Assembly (NCBI RefSeq): GCF_028554725.1 | Contig: NC_071667.1 | Location: 32,693,501-32,757,500, forward strand | Source of the DNA: Zeugodacus cucurbitae | Lineage: Eukaryota > Arthropoda > Insecta > Diptera > Tephritidae | Reading direction: 5' to 3' | Length of the DNA: 64,000 bases | Shown here: positions 41,851 to 52,827 of the stretch, piece after piece | How positions within the stretch are numbered: the first letter of the stretch is position 1 | Layout of the letters: each line of letters begins with the position of its first letter | The notes under the pieces: generated by a model | What the model was told of the DNA's origin: nothing | The model's database searches: none | What the model saw: the letters and a program-made list of their open reading frames with translations, nothing else | Position numbers and translations under genes: made by a program

Positions 41851-42339
41851 TTAAAAGGAGTACTCGCGTTCCAATGGCATGCAATGTTAAAAACGAGTAT
41901 AAAATTTTACGTGTATTTACACACGAGAATTAGGAGTAATAGGGAGTATAGGATATCTCCTAAAGGATTAATCCAGGAGGTCTCAAACGATCATCCTAAA
42001 ATCTGCTGGGCATTTACACTTTTTTTTTGTGAAGTACCAACACCAACGCACATGTATACGTCGGTTTTGAAAACTTAATTAGAATTTCTCAAACAAAAGA
42101 AAACTAGTTATCTCTTTTCTTGTTCTTATTGAGTGAGTACGAATGAGAAAACACGATTGTCATTAGTGCCAGAAGAAAATCCCAAAATGGGAAATAAAAA
42201 AATATTGAAAAAACGTCATTTGCGCTCATAAAACAAAAACAGTAAGTCGAATGAATTTATTGTTATTTTTAATTTAAATTTATATTTCATTAATTAATGT
42301 AGAGTTATTCTGCAGAATTTTAGTATTCAGCCGTTTCAA

Positions 42340-43320
42340 CATTCGCTTTTCGAGAGCAGTTTTGGTAATTCAACTCTCCTGAGTTGCACATAAAAATTCC
42401 AGCACATAAAAATTGTAAGTAGAATTTGTATGTCTTCTGTGTTTAAAGTGGCCTGCGCAGTGCAAAAATTGTGTGAAAATTAATGTGTTTAAAGATTCCT
42501 GCGCGGTTGTAAAATTATTCAAAACCAAATATGTGCGGCCTGCGCAGTGAAAAAATTACAAAATCCAATATGTGCTATATGTCTCCAGTGCGGTTGATTT
42601 TCCATTTCAAACAAATATGTGTTATAATTTACATACGATTTGCGGGCATCGATTATAAAAAGCAATTAATTAATTTTTGTATTTTCAGATTTTATAAATA
42701 TTTTTTCTCATGTTCATGTCCACCTCGACCTGCACAGTCAACTGCTGATTGCAGACTGATTTTATCGTCGTTTCTTTATCGTATTGTCCCATCGTAGGTG
42801 CCCGTTCAATCGGTGTGTGTAGTGCTGAACACAAAGACGACGACACGACACGACGTAGCGACGGCTGTTCACAAATGTCGCTTTGAAGCCAGCGTCTTGA
42901 ACATTTTGAAGACGGCAGCGACATATCAAACAGCAATTTCATTGTTGCCGTACTAACATCTTTCATTTCAATAAAATTTACATATTTAGTTTAAAGTGAA
43001 ATTATTTACGCAAAAAATGTAAACATTGGCGATTTATTTGTTTTAAATAATCGATTGTTATTATAAATTATATATCAAAGCTATTTTACGTCATACTTGT
43101 GAGAACTTTGAATAATTTTACATTTCACATATTAGTGGCAGCTCTACAGCGGCCATTGTCGTCGGCAAAATTAGAAACATTTCTAATTTGGCGACAACGA
43201 CAACTACAAGCCTGTTGTCGCGTAGTCGTGCTGTTGTCAAAAAATCTGTGCCTATAAGAACGCGTGTATTTTAATATTTGACAGATGTCGCTCGTCGCTT
43301 GTCGTCTTCTATGATCACTT
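42340..43320. repeat. Mosaic of short dispersed repeats
   Basis: 42530-42600 carries small CCTGCGCAGTG-type tandem words. 42700-42800 matches 43830-43915 and in part 52730-52760 (CAGTCAACTGCTGATTGCAG). 42821-43090 is the inverted partner of 34389-34663. No coding potential. Confidence 0.7.
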
Positions 43321-43321
43321 A

Positions 43322-43484
43322 GACCGTTTTCACACAGGCAATTTTTGTCGCGGCAATTCTTAGTTTTATAGGAGAGGGGGCGACGAAGAGACGAGAATTT
43401 CTCTCTCTCTCGCTTCCCTTGGTCGCCCCCTCTCCTATAAAACTAAGAATTGCCGCGACAAAAATTGCCCGTGTGAAAACGGTC
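43322..43484. mobile_element. Near-perfect hairpin MITE, TTA duplication
   Basis: Arms start at 43321 and end at 43485; 43321-43383 and 43423-43485 are reverse complements over 63 bp with a single mismatch (CACACAGGC against CACACGGGC). The loop is 39 nt and pyrimidine-rich. TTA at 43319-43321 and 43485-43487 is the target duplication. Uninterrupted relatives at 35191 and 47145 read GATCACTTACGCTC, proving the insertion point. Confidence 0.92.
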
Positions 43485-43489
43485 TTACG

Positions 43490-44426
43490 CTCTTTTAACA
43501 CCTGCTAAGACTTTGCCCATGCCTGAACATGAACAATTAAACGAGCATCACAAAATGAGATTGTGTTAGTGTGCTTACTGTGGTACCAAACGAATCAGCA
43601 ATCAAAAATATTCAGTCTGCTTGCAGAAGTTGAGCGAGCAGGTCTATGCCGCACGGTTGCACAATGCGAATATATGCACGTGCTAATGAATGTAAATATT
43701 AATAATAATTTATATTTAATATAAATTATAGTAAAATTGGGTAATATAATAATTTAAAAAAGTAATTTAGTGCTATTTTATAATGAAAAAATTGTTTTCA
43801 TTTCATACGTAAAATATACAACTTCGTCCGCATCGACCTGCACAGTCAACTGCTGATTGCAGACTGATTTTATCGTCGTTTATTTATCGTATTGTTCCAT
43901 CGTAGGTGCTCGTTTTAAGCTTAAACGACATAGCTCGCGAATGCGCTCGACTGCGTTTATTTCGAGCAACTACATAAATGCGCTTTTGAATGCGTTGACA
44001 GCTGTGTACAAGGTGATACACATACTCAATTTTTATTTGCGAGTTTGAAAACGAACTAATTAACATGGACAAGGATTTTCAATTTTTAGTGATTTTTATT
44101 AGCAGTGTTCATAGAATACCTTGAATTAAGCAAAGAAAGGAAAATTTAAACTGTCTACCTAGTTTATTAAAACTTCATCACACCTTATCTTTAAAAATTA
44201 CTTTAAATATTTGATAAATATATTATTAATAAACTAATAAATATTATATTTCACAAAATACTTATATTTTAGCAAAGAAAACGGGCTTAAATAATTAAAA
44301 TACGCAAGATAGTAAGTAACATCAAGAATGTGAAGGTTGCTGTGTTAGCGCATGAAAGTTGAAAATTTTCAACCTCTGTGCGTCTTCGAGTCCGAGTTCG
44401 AATTTCGGAGATTTGGTTGCGAAAAC
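43490..44426. other. Repeat mosaic and AT-rich DNA
   Basis: 43490-43530 continues the split repeat (CACCTGCTAAGACTTTGCCC). 43560-43690 is similar to 52405-52510 (TTGCAGA(A/G)GTTG, GTCTATGCC, GCACGTGCTAATG). 43830-43915 repeats 42715-42800. The rest is AT-rich. No gene is supported. Confidence 0.6.
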
Positions 44427-44746
44427 CAAAAATGATAGAAAACAAGATTATGGTTGGAAAAGTGAAAAAAATTCTTTATAGACGACTTTTTTGTACTATT
44501 GTTGTTTAATTCCGCCATTGCGGACTTCTTTCTCAAGTTAATACATTTTTCATTTAGAATTTTAAATAATAATTAAGCACTAGCCTTGACTTCAGCCCTT
44601 TGTTTTGGTTTTATTGTTTTGTACCACCGTGCAATTTTGTTTTGCTCGCGTGTTCGGGGTCGTGAAAGTTGAAACTCAACAGGAACTCAAAACCCAAAAA
44701 AGCTAACTGTAAACGCCTGTCGTAATCTTGTCTTCTATCATTCTTG
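44427..44746. mobile_element. CAAGAATG-type MITE, 320 bp
   Basis: CAAAAATGATAGAAAACAAG at the left and CTTGTCTTCTATCATTCTTG at the right are inverted. Flanks TGCGAAAAC and GCGAATACA look like an eroded 8-9 bp duplication. The interior (TGTTTAATTCCGCCATTGCG) matches 45185-45215. Confidence 0.78.
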
Positions 44747-44876
44747 GCGAATACATGCGAAAGCTATGTAGCTCATCTCATAAGAACATGTGTATTCAAC
44801 TCAACTGTCAAACGTTCGCAATCGCCTTCGCGAGCTATGTAGTTTTGCTCTTACGCTCTTCGCTTATGCGTGTTAG

Positions 44877-45429
44877 CAAGAATGATAGAAGACAAGATTA
44901 CGACGGGCTAAAGCGTTCACGACCCACGAATGGGAATAGGCAACAGAAGAATTGTCAAATGGAAAACGGAAATGTGAAACATAGTGAACCAAATTGAATA
45001 ATGTGCAGATAAAATATCACAATGAACGTAATTCTTAAAATCTTCATTTATAAAATGATCCAATATAATAATGAATATTTATAATTAAAATTATATGTTT
45101 TGTTTCAAAAAGTTCGCCATTTTGCCAACTTTTTTGTTGGTTGGAAAAGTGAAAAAAATTCTTTATAGACGACTTTTTTGTACTATTGTTGTTTAATTCC
45201 GCCATTGCGGACTTCTTTTTCAAGTTAATACATTTTTCACTTAGAATTTAAAATAATAATTAAGCACTAGCCTTGACTTCAGCTCTTTGTTTTGGTTTTA
45301 TTGTTTTGCACCACCGTGCAATTTTGTTTTGCTCGCGTGTTCGGGGTCGTGAAAATTGTCACTCAACAGGAACTCAAAACCCAAAAAAGCTAACTGTAAA
45401 CGCCTGTCGTAATCTTGTCTTCTATCATT
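44877..45429. mobile_element. CAAGAATG-type MITE, 553 bp
   Basis: The left end CAAGAATGATAGAAGACAAG is complete; the right end CTTGTCTTCTATCATT lacks its last four bases. The interior matches both halves of the copy split by an RTE at 35335-38164, which defines the intact length. Confidence 0.8.
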
Positions 45430-45620
45430 AGCGGCCTTTACACGGTCACACATGCTCGCGAACATGGCATGATGCAAAAGTGGGACGTTTTCGTTCACAC
45501 TTGCTTGCAATCATTATTACACCATAGAAGAGATGTCAGGTCAGTTGCTTGCTGACTTCACAGCGAGCAAGACGTATGGTGGGATTGTACGCATGCATGT
45601 ATCAACACAAAATACAATGT
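45430..45620 (+). repeat. Flank of a hAT-like derivative
   Basis: 45505-45570 (CACCATAGAAGAGATGTCAG, GCTTGCTGACTTCACAGC) repeats 32325-32380. 45580-45620 resembles 34905-34950. The mini-me-like repeat then interrupts it, and related sequence resumes near 46915. Confidence 0.65.
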
Positions 45621-45623
45621 TTT

Positions 45624-46738
45624 TATACTCGCAACAAATGTTGCTAAAGAGAGTATTATAGTTCTGTTCACATAACGGTTGTTTGTAACATCCAAAACTA
45701 AACGAGTTAGATATAGGGTTATTTATACCAAAGTGATCAGGGTGAAGAGTGGAGTTCAAATCCGAATGTCTGTCTGTCCGTCCGTCCGTCCGTCCGTCCG
45801 CCTGTGCAAGCTATAACTTGAGTAAAAATTAAGATATCTTGATGAAACTTGGCACACATATTACTTGGCACCATAGGAAGGTTGCTTTCGAAAATGAGCA
45901 AAATCGGACCACGCCCACAAAATGGCGAAAACCGAAAACACATAAAGTGCCATAACTATCCCTAAATAAAGCTATGGAAATAATATTTGGTATGAAGGAT
46001 CGCACTATGAAGGGGCATATTTGGATGTAATTTTTTTTGGGAAGTGGGCGTGGCCCGTCCCTTACTAAGTTTTTTGTACATATCTCGTAAACCAATAGAG
46101 CTATATAAACCAAACTTTCTGCAGATAGCAAAAATGAAAGAAATCGGATCATAACCACGCCCACCTCCCATACAAAAGTTAGGTTGAAAATTACTAAAAG
46201 TGGGTTAACTCACTAACGAAAAACGTCAGAAACACTAAATTTCACATAAGAAATGGCAGATGAAAGCTGCACTCAGATTTTTTTACAAAATGGAAAATGG
46301 GCGAGGCGTCGCTCACTTATGGGTCAAAAACCATATCTCAGGAACTACTCGACCGATTTCAATGAAACTTGGTTTGTAATAGTTTCCTTACATCCCAATG
46401 AAATGTTGTGAAAATAGGAGGCCTTATGGCTTCACAACCACGCCTACTTCCTATATACCAGAACATTGAAGACGATCTGAATCGTTTACATTACAATATA
46501 TAAAGTAAGCACTAGTGAAGATATCGGTCCAGAACTTTGCACAAATACTATGTTTTGTCACACTATACTATACAATACTATGTTTTGCCCCATTCTAAAA
46601 ATCAATGGACTTTATACAATATATATGACGAATATGTGGGTCAAATTGTGTATTATATAATATAAATTAAGTTAAATAAATAAATTGCAAGAGTATAAAA
46701 TGTTCGGTTACACCCGAACTTAGCACTTCCTTACTTGT
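45624..46738 (+). mobile_element. mini-me-like repeat, complete copy
   Basis: It starts TTATACTCGCAACAAATG, carries GTCTGTCTGTCCGTCCGTCC at 45769-45800, and ends TTGCAAGAGTATAAAATG, GTTCGG-TTACA-CCCGAAC, CACTTCCTTACTTGTTA. 1.1 kb, inserted into a hAT-like derivative. Confidence 0.85.
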
Positions 46739-46914
46739 TATATATTATTTTATTTCTATTTTGATTATGAATTTCTTTTATTATTTTTGCAAGTCAGTTC
46801 ATAAAAACACAACTATTAATTTTCCAACTTCATTCGCCATTTAAAATGTTAATAATAATTAATAATTGTGTTGTTAATTCGAAGTTGTACTACCGATTTT
46901 TTTTTTTTGCAAAA

Positions 46915-47195
46915 ATGTTCATACACATTTCTAAGCAGTATTAACAATTGATTGTATGTGTAAAACTAACGCACACTATAAAAACGATTGTTAGGATACC
47001 AGTATTGGTCCTAATTTCACTAGTTCTTAGAAAGTTCGGGACCAGTAGAACATAACACTTGGTCAGTTGAGTAGCTCTCAACACGCATACACTCTCACAA
47101 AATAAATTTTTTGATTGTATAAGTTTGCCGACCACTGACGTATACGATCACTTACGCTCTTTTAGCACCTGCTAAGACTTTGCCCATGCCTGTTC
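46915..47195 (+). repeat. hAT-like derivative end plus intact target of two MITEs
   Basis: Pairs with 34880-35220. It ends TTTGCCGACCACTG (a hAT-type terminus) at 47138, then GTATACGATCACTTACGCTC, the empty site corresponding to the insertion points at 43319 and 52825, then CACCTGCTAAGACTTTGCCC. Confidence 0.8.
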
Positions 47196-47199
47196 ATTG

Positions 47200-48059
47200 G
47201 TGTCTGCTTGTGGTACTGCTATCTATATAATATAAATTACTTTTAGTCTCATTGACTTCTCTCTGAATTTCTCCTCAATTTGATCTCAGAAATATTTTAC
47301 AGTCGTAATAGTCAGCTCTTTATACTACTTAGACTTTTTGTATTTTGTGTGGATTGTGGGTATTTGTTACATTAACCAACTTGACCTTTCATGATATGTA
47401 TTGATATATCAATACAAATATAATTCAGCCTACTTATATGCCAATGTTTTGAAAAAAAAATGTTATTTATTTTGTGGGATAGAATTATATTTTATAGTAA
47501 ATATTCAGATATATTGTATAGTTGAAAATTTCAAATATTATATTTATACTCGTAACCCGGTTGATTCATGAATATCGCATTATTATCCTACTACTTTTAT
47601 GATGATGTAGTGATTTTGACATCCCACTTAAAAGTAAAGAAAATTGACATTTTTAGTTAATGAAATTTGTTTGAGTTTATTTTTGTTTGAAAGATATCAC
47701 AAATACATATACATACGGTATTTTAATTAAACAATTTTTATTGTAGTAAGTGTTATGTATACATTTAATAGTTTGTTCTTTTTTTTATTTGAGATTTGGT
47801 GCTGTTATTAAATAAATAATTATTACGAGGTACATGTAAGTAAGTAAATATGTATCTATGTAAATATATATACATATATATATAAAGTTGATATACACTT
47901 GATTGAATTTATCATATTCGATTAAATTATATTTTTTATGAATGTGTTTTCGATAACTTTATGAATTAGTGTTGTAAATATAGTATATTAGTCAGAAATT
48001 ACAATGAAGGGGTAAGTTTAATTTGTATCAATACTTAATATTTCAAAACCGAATTCCAT
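47200..48059. other. Intronic DNA and 3' flank of terminal exon B
   Basis: AT-rich with ATATATACATATATATA microsatellite at 47866-47883. On the minus strand it holds the 3' untranslated part of the exon at 48060-48377; a possible AATAAA lies at 47742-47737. No other exon is seen. Confidence 0.5.
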
Positions 48060-48377
48060 TTAGACATGATATGAGAAATGACGATATCTGGTGCCCCCTG
48101 GAAGATTGCCAGAAGTTGTTGATGAATAGCTATAGCCACCTGGTCCAGCTCCGGTGGTGCTGGTTTTTTCGGTGCTATAATTGTAGGATCCTCCTGGACC
48201 AGAACGAGACGATGACTCCACAGTCGACGAGTACGAAGAGCGCTCAGGTCTTGCATAAGGATTGCTAGAGTCGTACGAGCTCTTTTCGACATTCGACTTG
48301 TAAGAGTATGAATAGTCGCTAGAACCTCTCTGACGGTGGGTACCTGGCCTTTCAGTACACAAGTCCAATCGTGGAGT
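48060..48377 (-). CDS. Host gene, alternative terminal exon B (ends FSYHV)
   Basis: Acceptor CATTCGCAG, then ACT in phase 0, then 105 codons to TAA 48062-48060. It reads TPRLDLCTERPGTHRQRG, SSDYSYSYKSNVEKSS, a Ser/Tyr-rich middle, GGSYNYSTEKTSTTGAGPGG and NLPGGTRYRHFSYHV. Serine, tyrosine and glycine dominate. It can be joined to exon 1 (phase 0), giving a 130-residue protein. The conserved-looking tail (GGTRYRHFSYHV) suggests a functional C-terminus. From memory the same ending occurs in a Drosophila protein (CG17816 type), unverified. Using this exon would end the transcript before the long-form exons. Confidence 0.82.
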   Translation of the reverse strand, partial: TPRLDLCTERPGTHRQRGSSDYSYSYKSNVEKSSYDSSNPYARPERSSYSSTVESSSRSGPGGSYNYSTEKTSTTGAGPGGYSYSSTTSGNLPGGTRYRHFSYHV

Positions 48378-48944
48378 CTGCGAATGTGGGTGGCAGAATT
48401 TAAACAAATTAAATGTACTATTCCTTTTTAAACTATTTTCACTTACGAACAAATTAGTTAAATACGAATACAAATATATGTATGTGTGTGGAAACTATTA
48501 TTAAAATATACATATGTATTATTTTATTGAAACAAAGTTTAATTGAAATTGTTATTAATATTTCAATCGACGCTGTTATAGCTAAGACCATAGCTGTGAT
48601 TTTAAAATTATATAAATTAAGAAAGAAAATTGAAACATGTTTGAATTTCTAAATGAGTAAAGTTATATAGTCTTTCAGCTATTTCATATTTTTAATACCC
48701 CATCTTTAATATTAAAATTGTTTCACCTAAGTTTGATTATTAGATTACTTTATGAAAGTAGAACCATAGATATTTAGTTAAAAACAATTTCATTTATTTA
48801 AGCCTCTAAGGACAAACATTTCTATATTTGTGTGTATTCTCCGATTGTACTACTATAAAATGTCAAAAAGTGAATTTTCGTAACCAAGTACCCTTTGATA
48901 AATTCATTTCTAAATCTAATATAATGTATTTCCTTCATTTTAAT

Positions 48945-49355
48945 TTAATAGTAATATTTCGTGACTGTAGCACCAGAACGTTCATTTCGGTAAGTTTCTC
49001 GCCGTACAGGCAAGCTTTCTGAAGCGGCGCGATGTAAACGTGGCAGCACTGTGTCAAGACTGTCACGGGATGTCCGAGCTGCTGTATTTCCTCCAGCTTC
49101 GACGGTGTCAATATGTTGGCGGACCATATTTAAAATACGCTCTCTATTTTGATCTCTGGCCGGCACGTAAGGCTTAATAGGCTCATTTAATATACGATAA
49201 TTTGGCTTTATGGCAGCACGGTTAATCGGGTTAAGTATAGAGCTTTTTCGTTGTTCGCGTTCGGGGCGATAGCTCCCAAAAGCCGTAACGGGGTCCGCAA
49301 CGAGAGAGGGTCGTGGAACATATGGGCATTTCTCCCAGTCAATTGGCGTTTTGCT
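48945..49355 (-). CDS. Host gene, alternative terminal exon A (ends TKYYY)
   Basis: Acceptor GGCATTGCAG, then AGC in phase 0, then 136 codons to TAA 48947-48945. It reads SKTPIDWEKCPYVPRPSLVA, AFGSYRPEREQRKSSILNP, PIKPYVPARDQNRERIL, then a Ser/Arg-rich part and ERSGATVTKYYY. Joined to exon 1 it gives a 161-residue protein. It is less repetitive than terminal exon B and has a predicted helix in the middle (RILNMVRQHIDTVE). A minus-strand AATAAA at 48798-48793, about 150 nt past the stop, is a plausible poly(A) signal. Function unknown. Confidence 0.82.
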   Translation of the reverse strand, partial: SKTPIDWEKCPYVPRPSLVADPVTAFGSYRPEREQRKSSILNPINRAAIKPNYRILNEPIKPYVPARDQNRERILNMVRQHIDTVEAGGNTAARTSRDSLDTVLPRLHRAASESLPVRRETYRNERSGATVTKYYY

Positions 49356-49479
49356 CTGCAATGCCCACATAATGAATTTCATAGTCAAAAGCGAAACAAA
49401 ATAAATGCTTGATTTGCAAGTAGTATATAAAAGTAATAAAGCTAAAGGGCAGGCTTCGGAAAAATCACAGTGCATGTAG

Positions 49480-50257
49480 ATTGCTGTTAATGGTACTATA
49501 TATAATGAAATCTTATTTACATGTCCAGTTTCAGAACCTGATCATACCATATAATTAAGAAATTCAATTATGTTATGTGAATCTTAGTTCCTATAGGTAT
49601 AAGTATAAAGTTACTGCATCAGTCATTTCTTGGCAGATATGATAGCGCTTGTCTTTGCAAAGCTCTTAGTATGTACACGCATTAATGCAAAAATAAACAA
49701 ATGTTTTTCCTTCAATACTCTTACTATGTATATATTGCAAATGAAAGTTATGATAAGTATGAAATTGGAATTATTAAATTCAAATTCATTCCACATAGGT
49801 ATAATTCTTCAACACATAATGACATTTTTAATAATCAATAGATTTTTAATTTTAATTAGTTATCTTTAATTACAATTATTAAAATATGATCGAAGTCGAA
49901 CAATATCTTTTTAAACTCAATGAGATCCAATAATCAACAATGGTTTTAACGACATTGGGAGAAAAGTTATTAAAATGAAATGGACGTTTTGTGTAATAAA
50001 GCGGATTAATTTAAAAATAAGAGCGAACTTTTGACCCGATTTAACTATTCCTTCCATCTTTTATTTATTGCATATTGTACGTGCATTGTTAATCAAATAA
50101 TTATACTTGAATCAATTATATTTTCAAGAAGGATAAAGTAAATTTAATAAACAAAATTCTGTAGATTTATTCATAAGATTGTTATAGTCTGGTGCGGCAT
50201 TCTACTAAAAGTCTTGAAAGGTGAAGGCTATCTCAAACTTATCTCCCTTGATAACTA
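49480..50257. other. Intronic DNA
   Basis: AT-rich intron 1 sequence. Short frames such as 49630-49869 have no recognisable motif. Nothing else seen. Confidence 0.5.
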
Positions 50258-50704
50258 CAGTGGATTTTCCACAACTCGAACTTCTATTACTCGAAGATCT
50301 ACATAAGTCGAACTTTTGAATTGGCAATAGCGTTTAGAAATCAAATTTCATACAAATTTCATTCTATAACTCAAATTTTTTTAACTCGAAGTTTTCAATT
50401 ACTTGAACTCTTGAATTGGCAATAGAAGTCAAATTTCATAAAAAATTCCTTCCATAAATTGAACTTTTCGACCAGGACATAATACAAAAATCATGTAACA
50501 AAGGCATGGGATATAGACGTGCCAAACAATAGCAAACTACAACAAAACAAATACAAATTTATGTGAAGTAAATAAATAAAACTGTGTATAAATCTATATT
50601 TTCCAATATTTTGAAAATTGTTATGTTTTAATGAAAATTTGAAGTCACTCAAACTAGAAGTTTTTTTGTGGATTGTGGTGATTCGAGTTAGAGAAGTTCC
50701 ATTG
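50258..50704. mobile_element. pogo/Tigger-like MITE, TA duplication
   Basis: CAGTGGATTTTCCACAACTC at the left and GAGTTAGAGAAGTTCCATTG at the right are inverted ends, each next to TA. 447 bp. The interior matches the copies at 1070 and 4220 (CGAACTTTTCGACCAGG), with fewer transposase remnants. Confidence 0.83.
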
Positions 50705-51341
50705 TAGAACGAAATATTCGGAGTTTATTATTAAATTTCTAACCCTACAAAACCTAATTTTTGTAGTATTGCATTGGAAATTTCGTCAAAAGTCAAATGT
50801 TACACCACAGACACAGATCAGGACATATCCCGGCCAGCCGTGGTTAACAACTTTCCCCTAAGTTGTCAACACAATTACCCTTTTTTCTTGAAATATCAAG
50901 ACTAAGTGGATATCCATTAAACAGAAAGTTATTGGAGATGTTAGTTTAAAAGTATGCAAAATACTATTTATATTAAGATTAATTAGTATTATTTTGTATA
51001 ATCAATTAAGAAATTATGTAATTTGTACAAATGTATAAACGGTAAAATAATTGTGAACAGAGTTGAAAAAGGTTACCGTCCCAGAGGTATTGTTGAAAAT
51101 ATGGAGGCTATTCTGAAGTTGGAGTTCTTATACTTTGCTGATTTTCTGAGCCGGGTTGTTTTTTTAATTGTTTCATAAAATCTATCGAAACGTCGTACAA
51201 TACAATTATAATGTATGTATTAGGTATTGTTAACAAAAAAGGCATGTGTTACTATTACTTAAATATATTTGTTCCAAAAAACACTATTACGAGTATTGCT
51301 ACGTTTATGCTTCATTTCTATTCGATTATATTATACATGGG
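50705..51341. other. Intronic DNA, nothing recognised
   Basis: No exon or repeat ends seen. Confidence 0.5.
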
Positions 51342-51344
51342 TAA

Positions 51345-51658
51345 CTGCCTTCCTTAAATAAAAGCGGCAGCGGCAAATGACTGTCAAAGAAATTCTCATG
51401 TCCATACTATTTGTATGGCGCATACCTAAATAACGCGACGGCGACGCTGAGCGGTTGAAAATTTATATTTTGACAGCGCATTAAGAAGTAAAGATGGCTG
51501 CGAAAAACGAAGTTTCTCTGTACATTAAAATTTCACAACAACAATTCAATTAAACATTTTGATATTTGACGTTGCCGCTTTTATTTAGGGATGTCGCATT
51601 GACGTTAACGCTGAACGGTAAAAAACGATCCGCCAACGCTTTTATTTAGGGAAGGCAG
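51345..51658. mobile_element. Harbinger-type MITE, intact, TAA duplication
   Basis: CTGCCTTCCTTAAATAAAAG at the left and CTTTTATTTAGGGAAGGCAG at the right are inverted ends, flanked by TAA (51342-51344 and 51659-51661). 314 bp. It defines the family that is split at 35222-38373. Confidence 0.87.
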
Positions 51659-52194
51659 TAAGTTCAACTCACATGAATAAACACTTTTTCACCACGAGTT
51701 AAATGATCTACTCGGATAGAATATACACATTTTCTTTACGTATGTAGACTCGGATGCATAAACGTATTTAGAGTTAAGTTGCACGTCAAATCAGCTGATT
51801 TTTGTGCCGGTGTATATTGTTTTGACAATTTGACAGGGTTCCCGTATTGCTAATTTTTCGCTAAAAATTTAATAATTTACCAAAAATTGTGTCAAAATTT
51901 ATAATAATGGTTCCTTAATTAAATATTTCTGCTAAATACATGTCAATGTGAAGAACTTGAATCGAAGATATGTATATAAAATAAGTGTACTATAAAATGT
52001 AAGTTTATGCTTCAGCTAAATAAAAGTAAATGTGAAGAACTTGAATCAAAGATATATAAAGTGTATTAGTGTAGTGAATTGAAAATATTTCAAAATTAAA
52101 AAAATGTGCATGGCAGCCCGGATTAATTCCATTCAGAATTCACCTCGGGTAGAGTATTTGCCGTTTATGCTTATAGGCTTTACCCAAAAATGAT

Positions 52195-52401
52195 AGAAGA
52201 CAAGATTACGCCATTCGTTTACAGTTGGCTCTTTAGGATTTAAATTTTCTGTTTAGTGACGCACTCAAGACCCCCAAACACGCGAGCAAAACAAAAAACG
52301 AAAGAAAAACTGCCAAATTGCACGGTAGTACAAAACAATTGTTGATTGATTGTTATGTTAACTGTAAACGAATGGCGTAATCTTGTCTTCTATCATTCTT
52401 G
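52195..52401. mobile_element. CAAGAATG-type MITE, short form with long TIRs
   Basis: AATGATAGAAGACAAGATTA then CGCCATTCGTTTACAGTT is repeated inverted at the other end, about 38 bp perfect. 207 bp with a GC-richer core. No clear duplication at this copy. Confidence 0.82.
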
Positions 52402-52404
52402 ATC

Positions 52405-52824
52405 ACATAATGAGATTATGTTTAAATCTCAGCTATCAAATATATTCAGACTGCTTGCAGAGGTTGTGCGAGTAGGTCTATGCCAATACAATACCAATAT
52501 GTGCACGTGCTAATGTACATATGTTAAAATTAACAATATTTTAAATTTAGTAGAAATTATAGTAAATTTGGGCATTGTAAGAATCAAAAAAGGCAATTTA
52601 TACTATTTTACAATGAAATAATTGTTTTTATTTCATACGTAAAATATATAACTCCGTCCGCATCAACCTGCTCAGTCAAATACCATTGTATAGAGAAGTA
52701 GAGAAACTCCAAAAACCCACCTCCAGAAACTACTGTTGATCGTATTGTCCCATTGTATAAGCTCGTTTTACGCTCTTCGCTTGTGCGTATTAGTGACAAT
52801 CGGTGTGTGTACGTATACGATCAC
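52405..52824. repeat. Mosaic repeat, left flank of a MITE insertion
   Basis: 52420-52510 resembles 43570-43690. 52730-52810 carries GTATTGTCCCATTGTA and GTGTGTACGTATACGATCAC, the same unit that bears the target TTA. Confidence 0.65.
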
Positions 52825-52827
52825 TTA

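Larger units (their letters stand above)
40532..42010 (+). mobile_element. TIR element carrying a small spliced gene
   Basis: CCCAGCAGATTT (40532-40543) and AAATCTGCTGGG (41999-42010) are perfect 12-bp inverted ends. Just inside, both sides are crowded with GAGATCTC / AGGAG words (for example 40551-40760 and 41730-41975), acting as long imperfect subterminal repeats. The middle holds a DUF4806-like coding region. No target duplication is evident, so the superfamily is open; P-like or Kolobok-like are possibilities. 1.48 kb. Confidence 0.7.
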
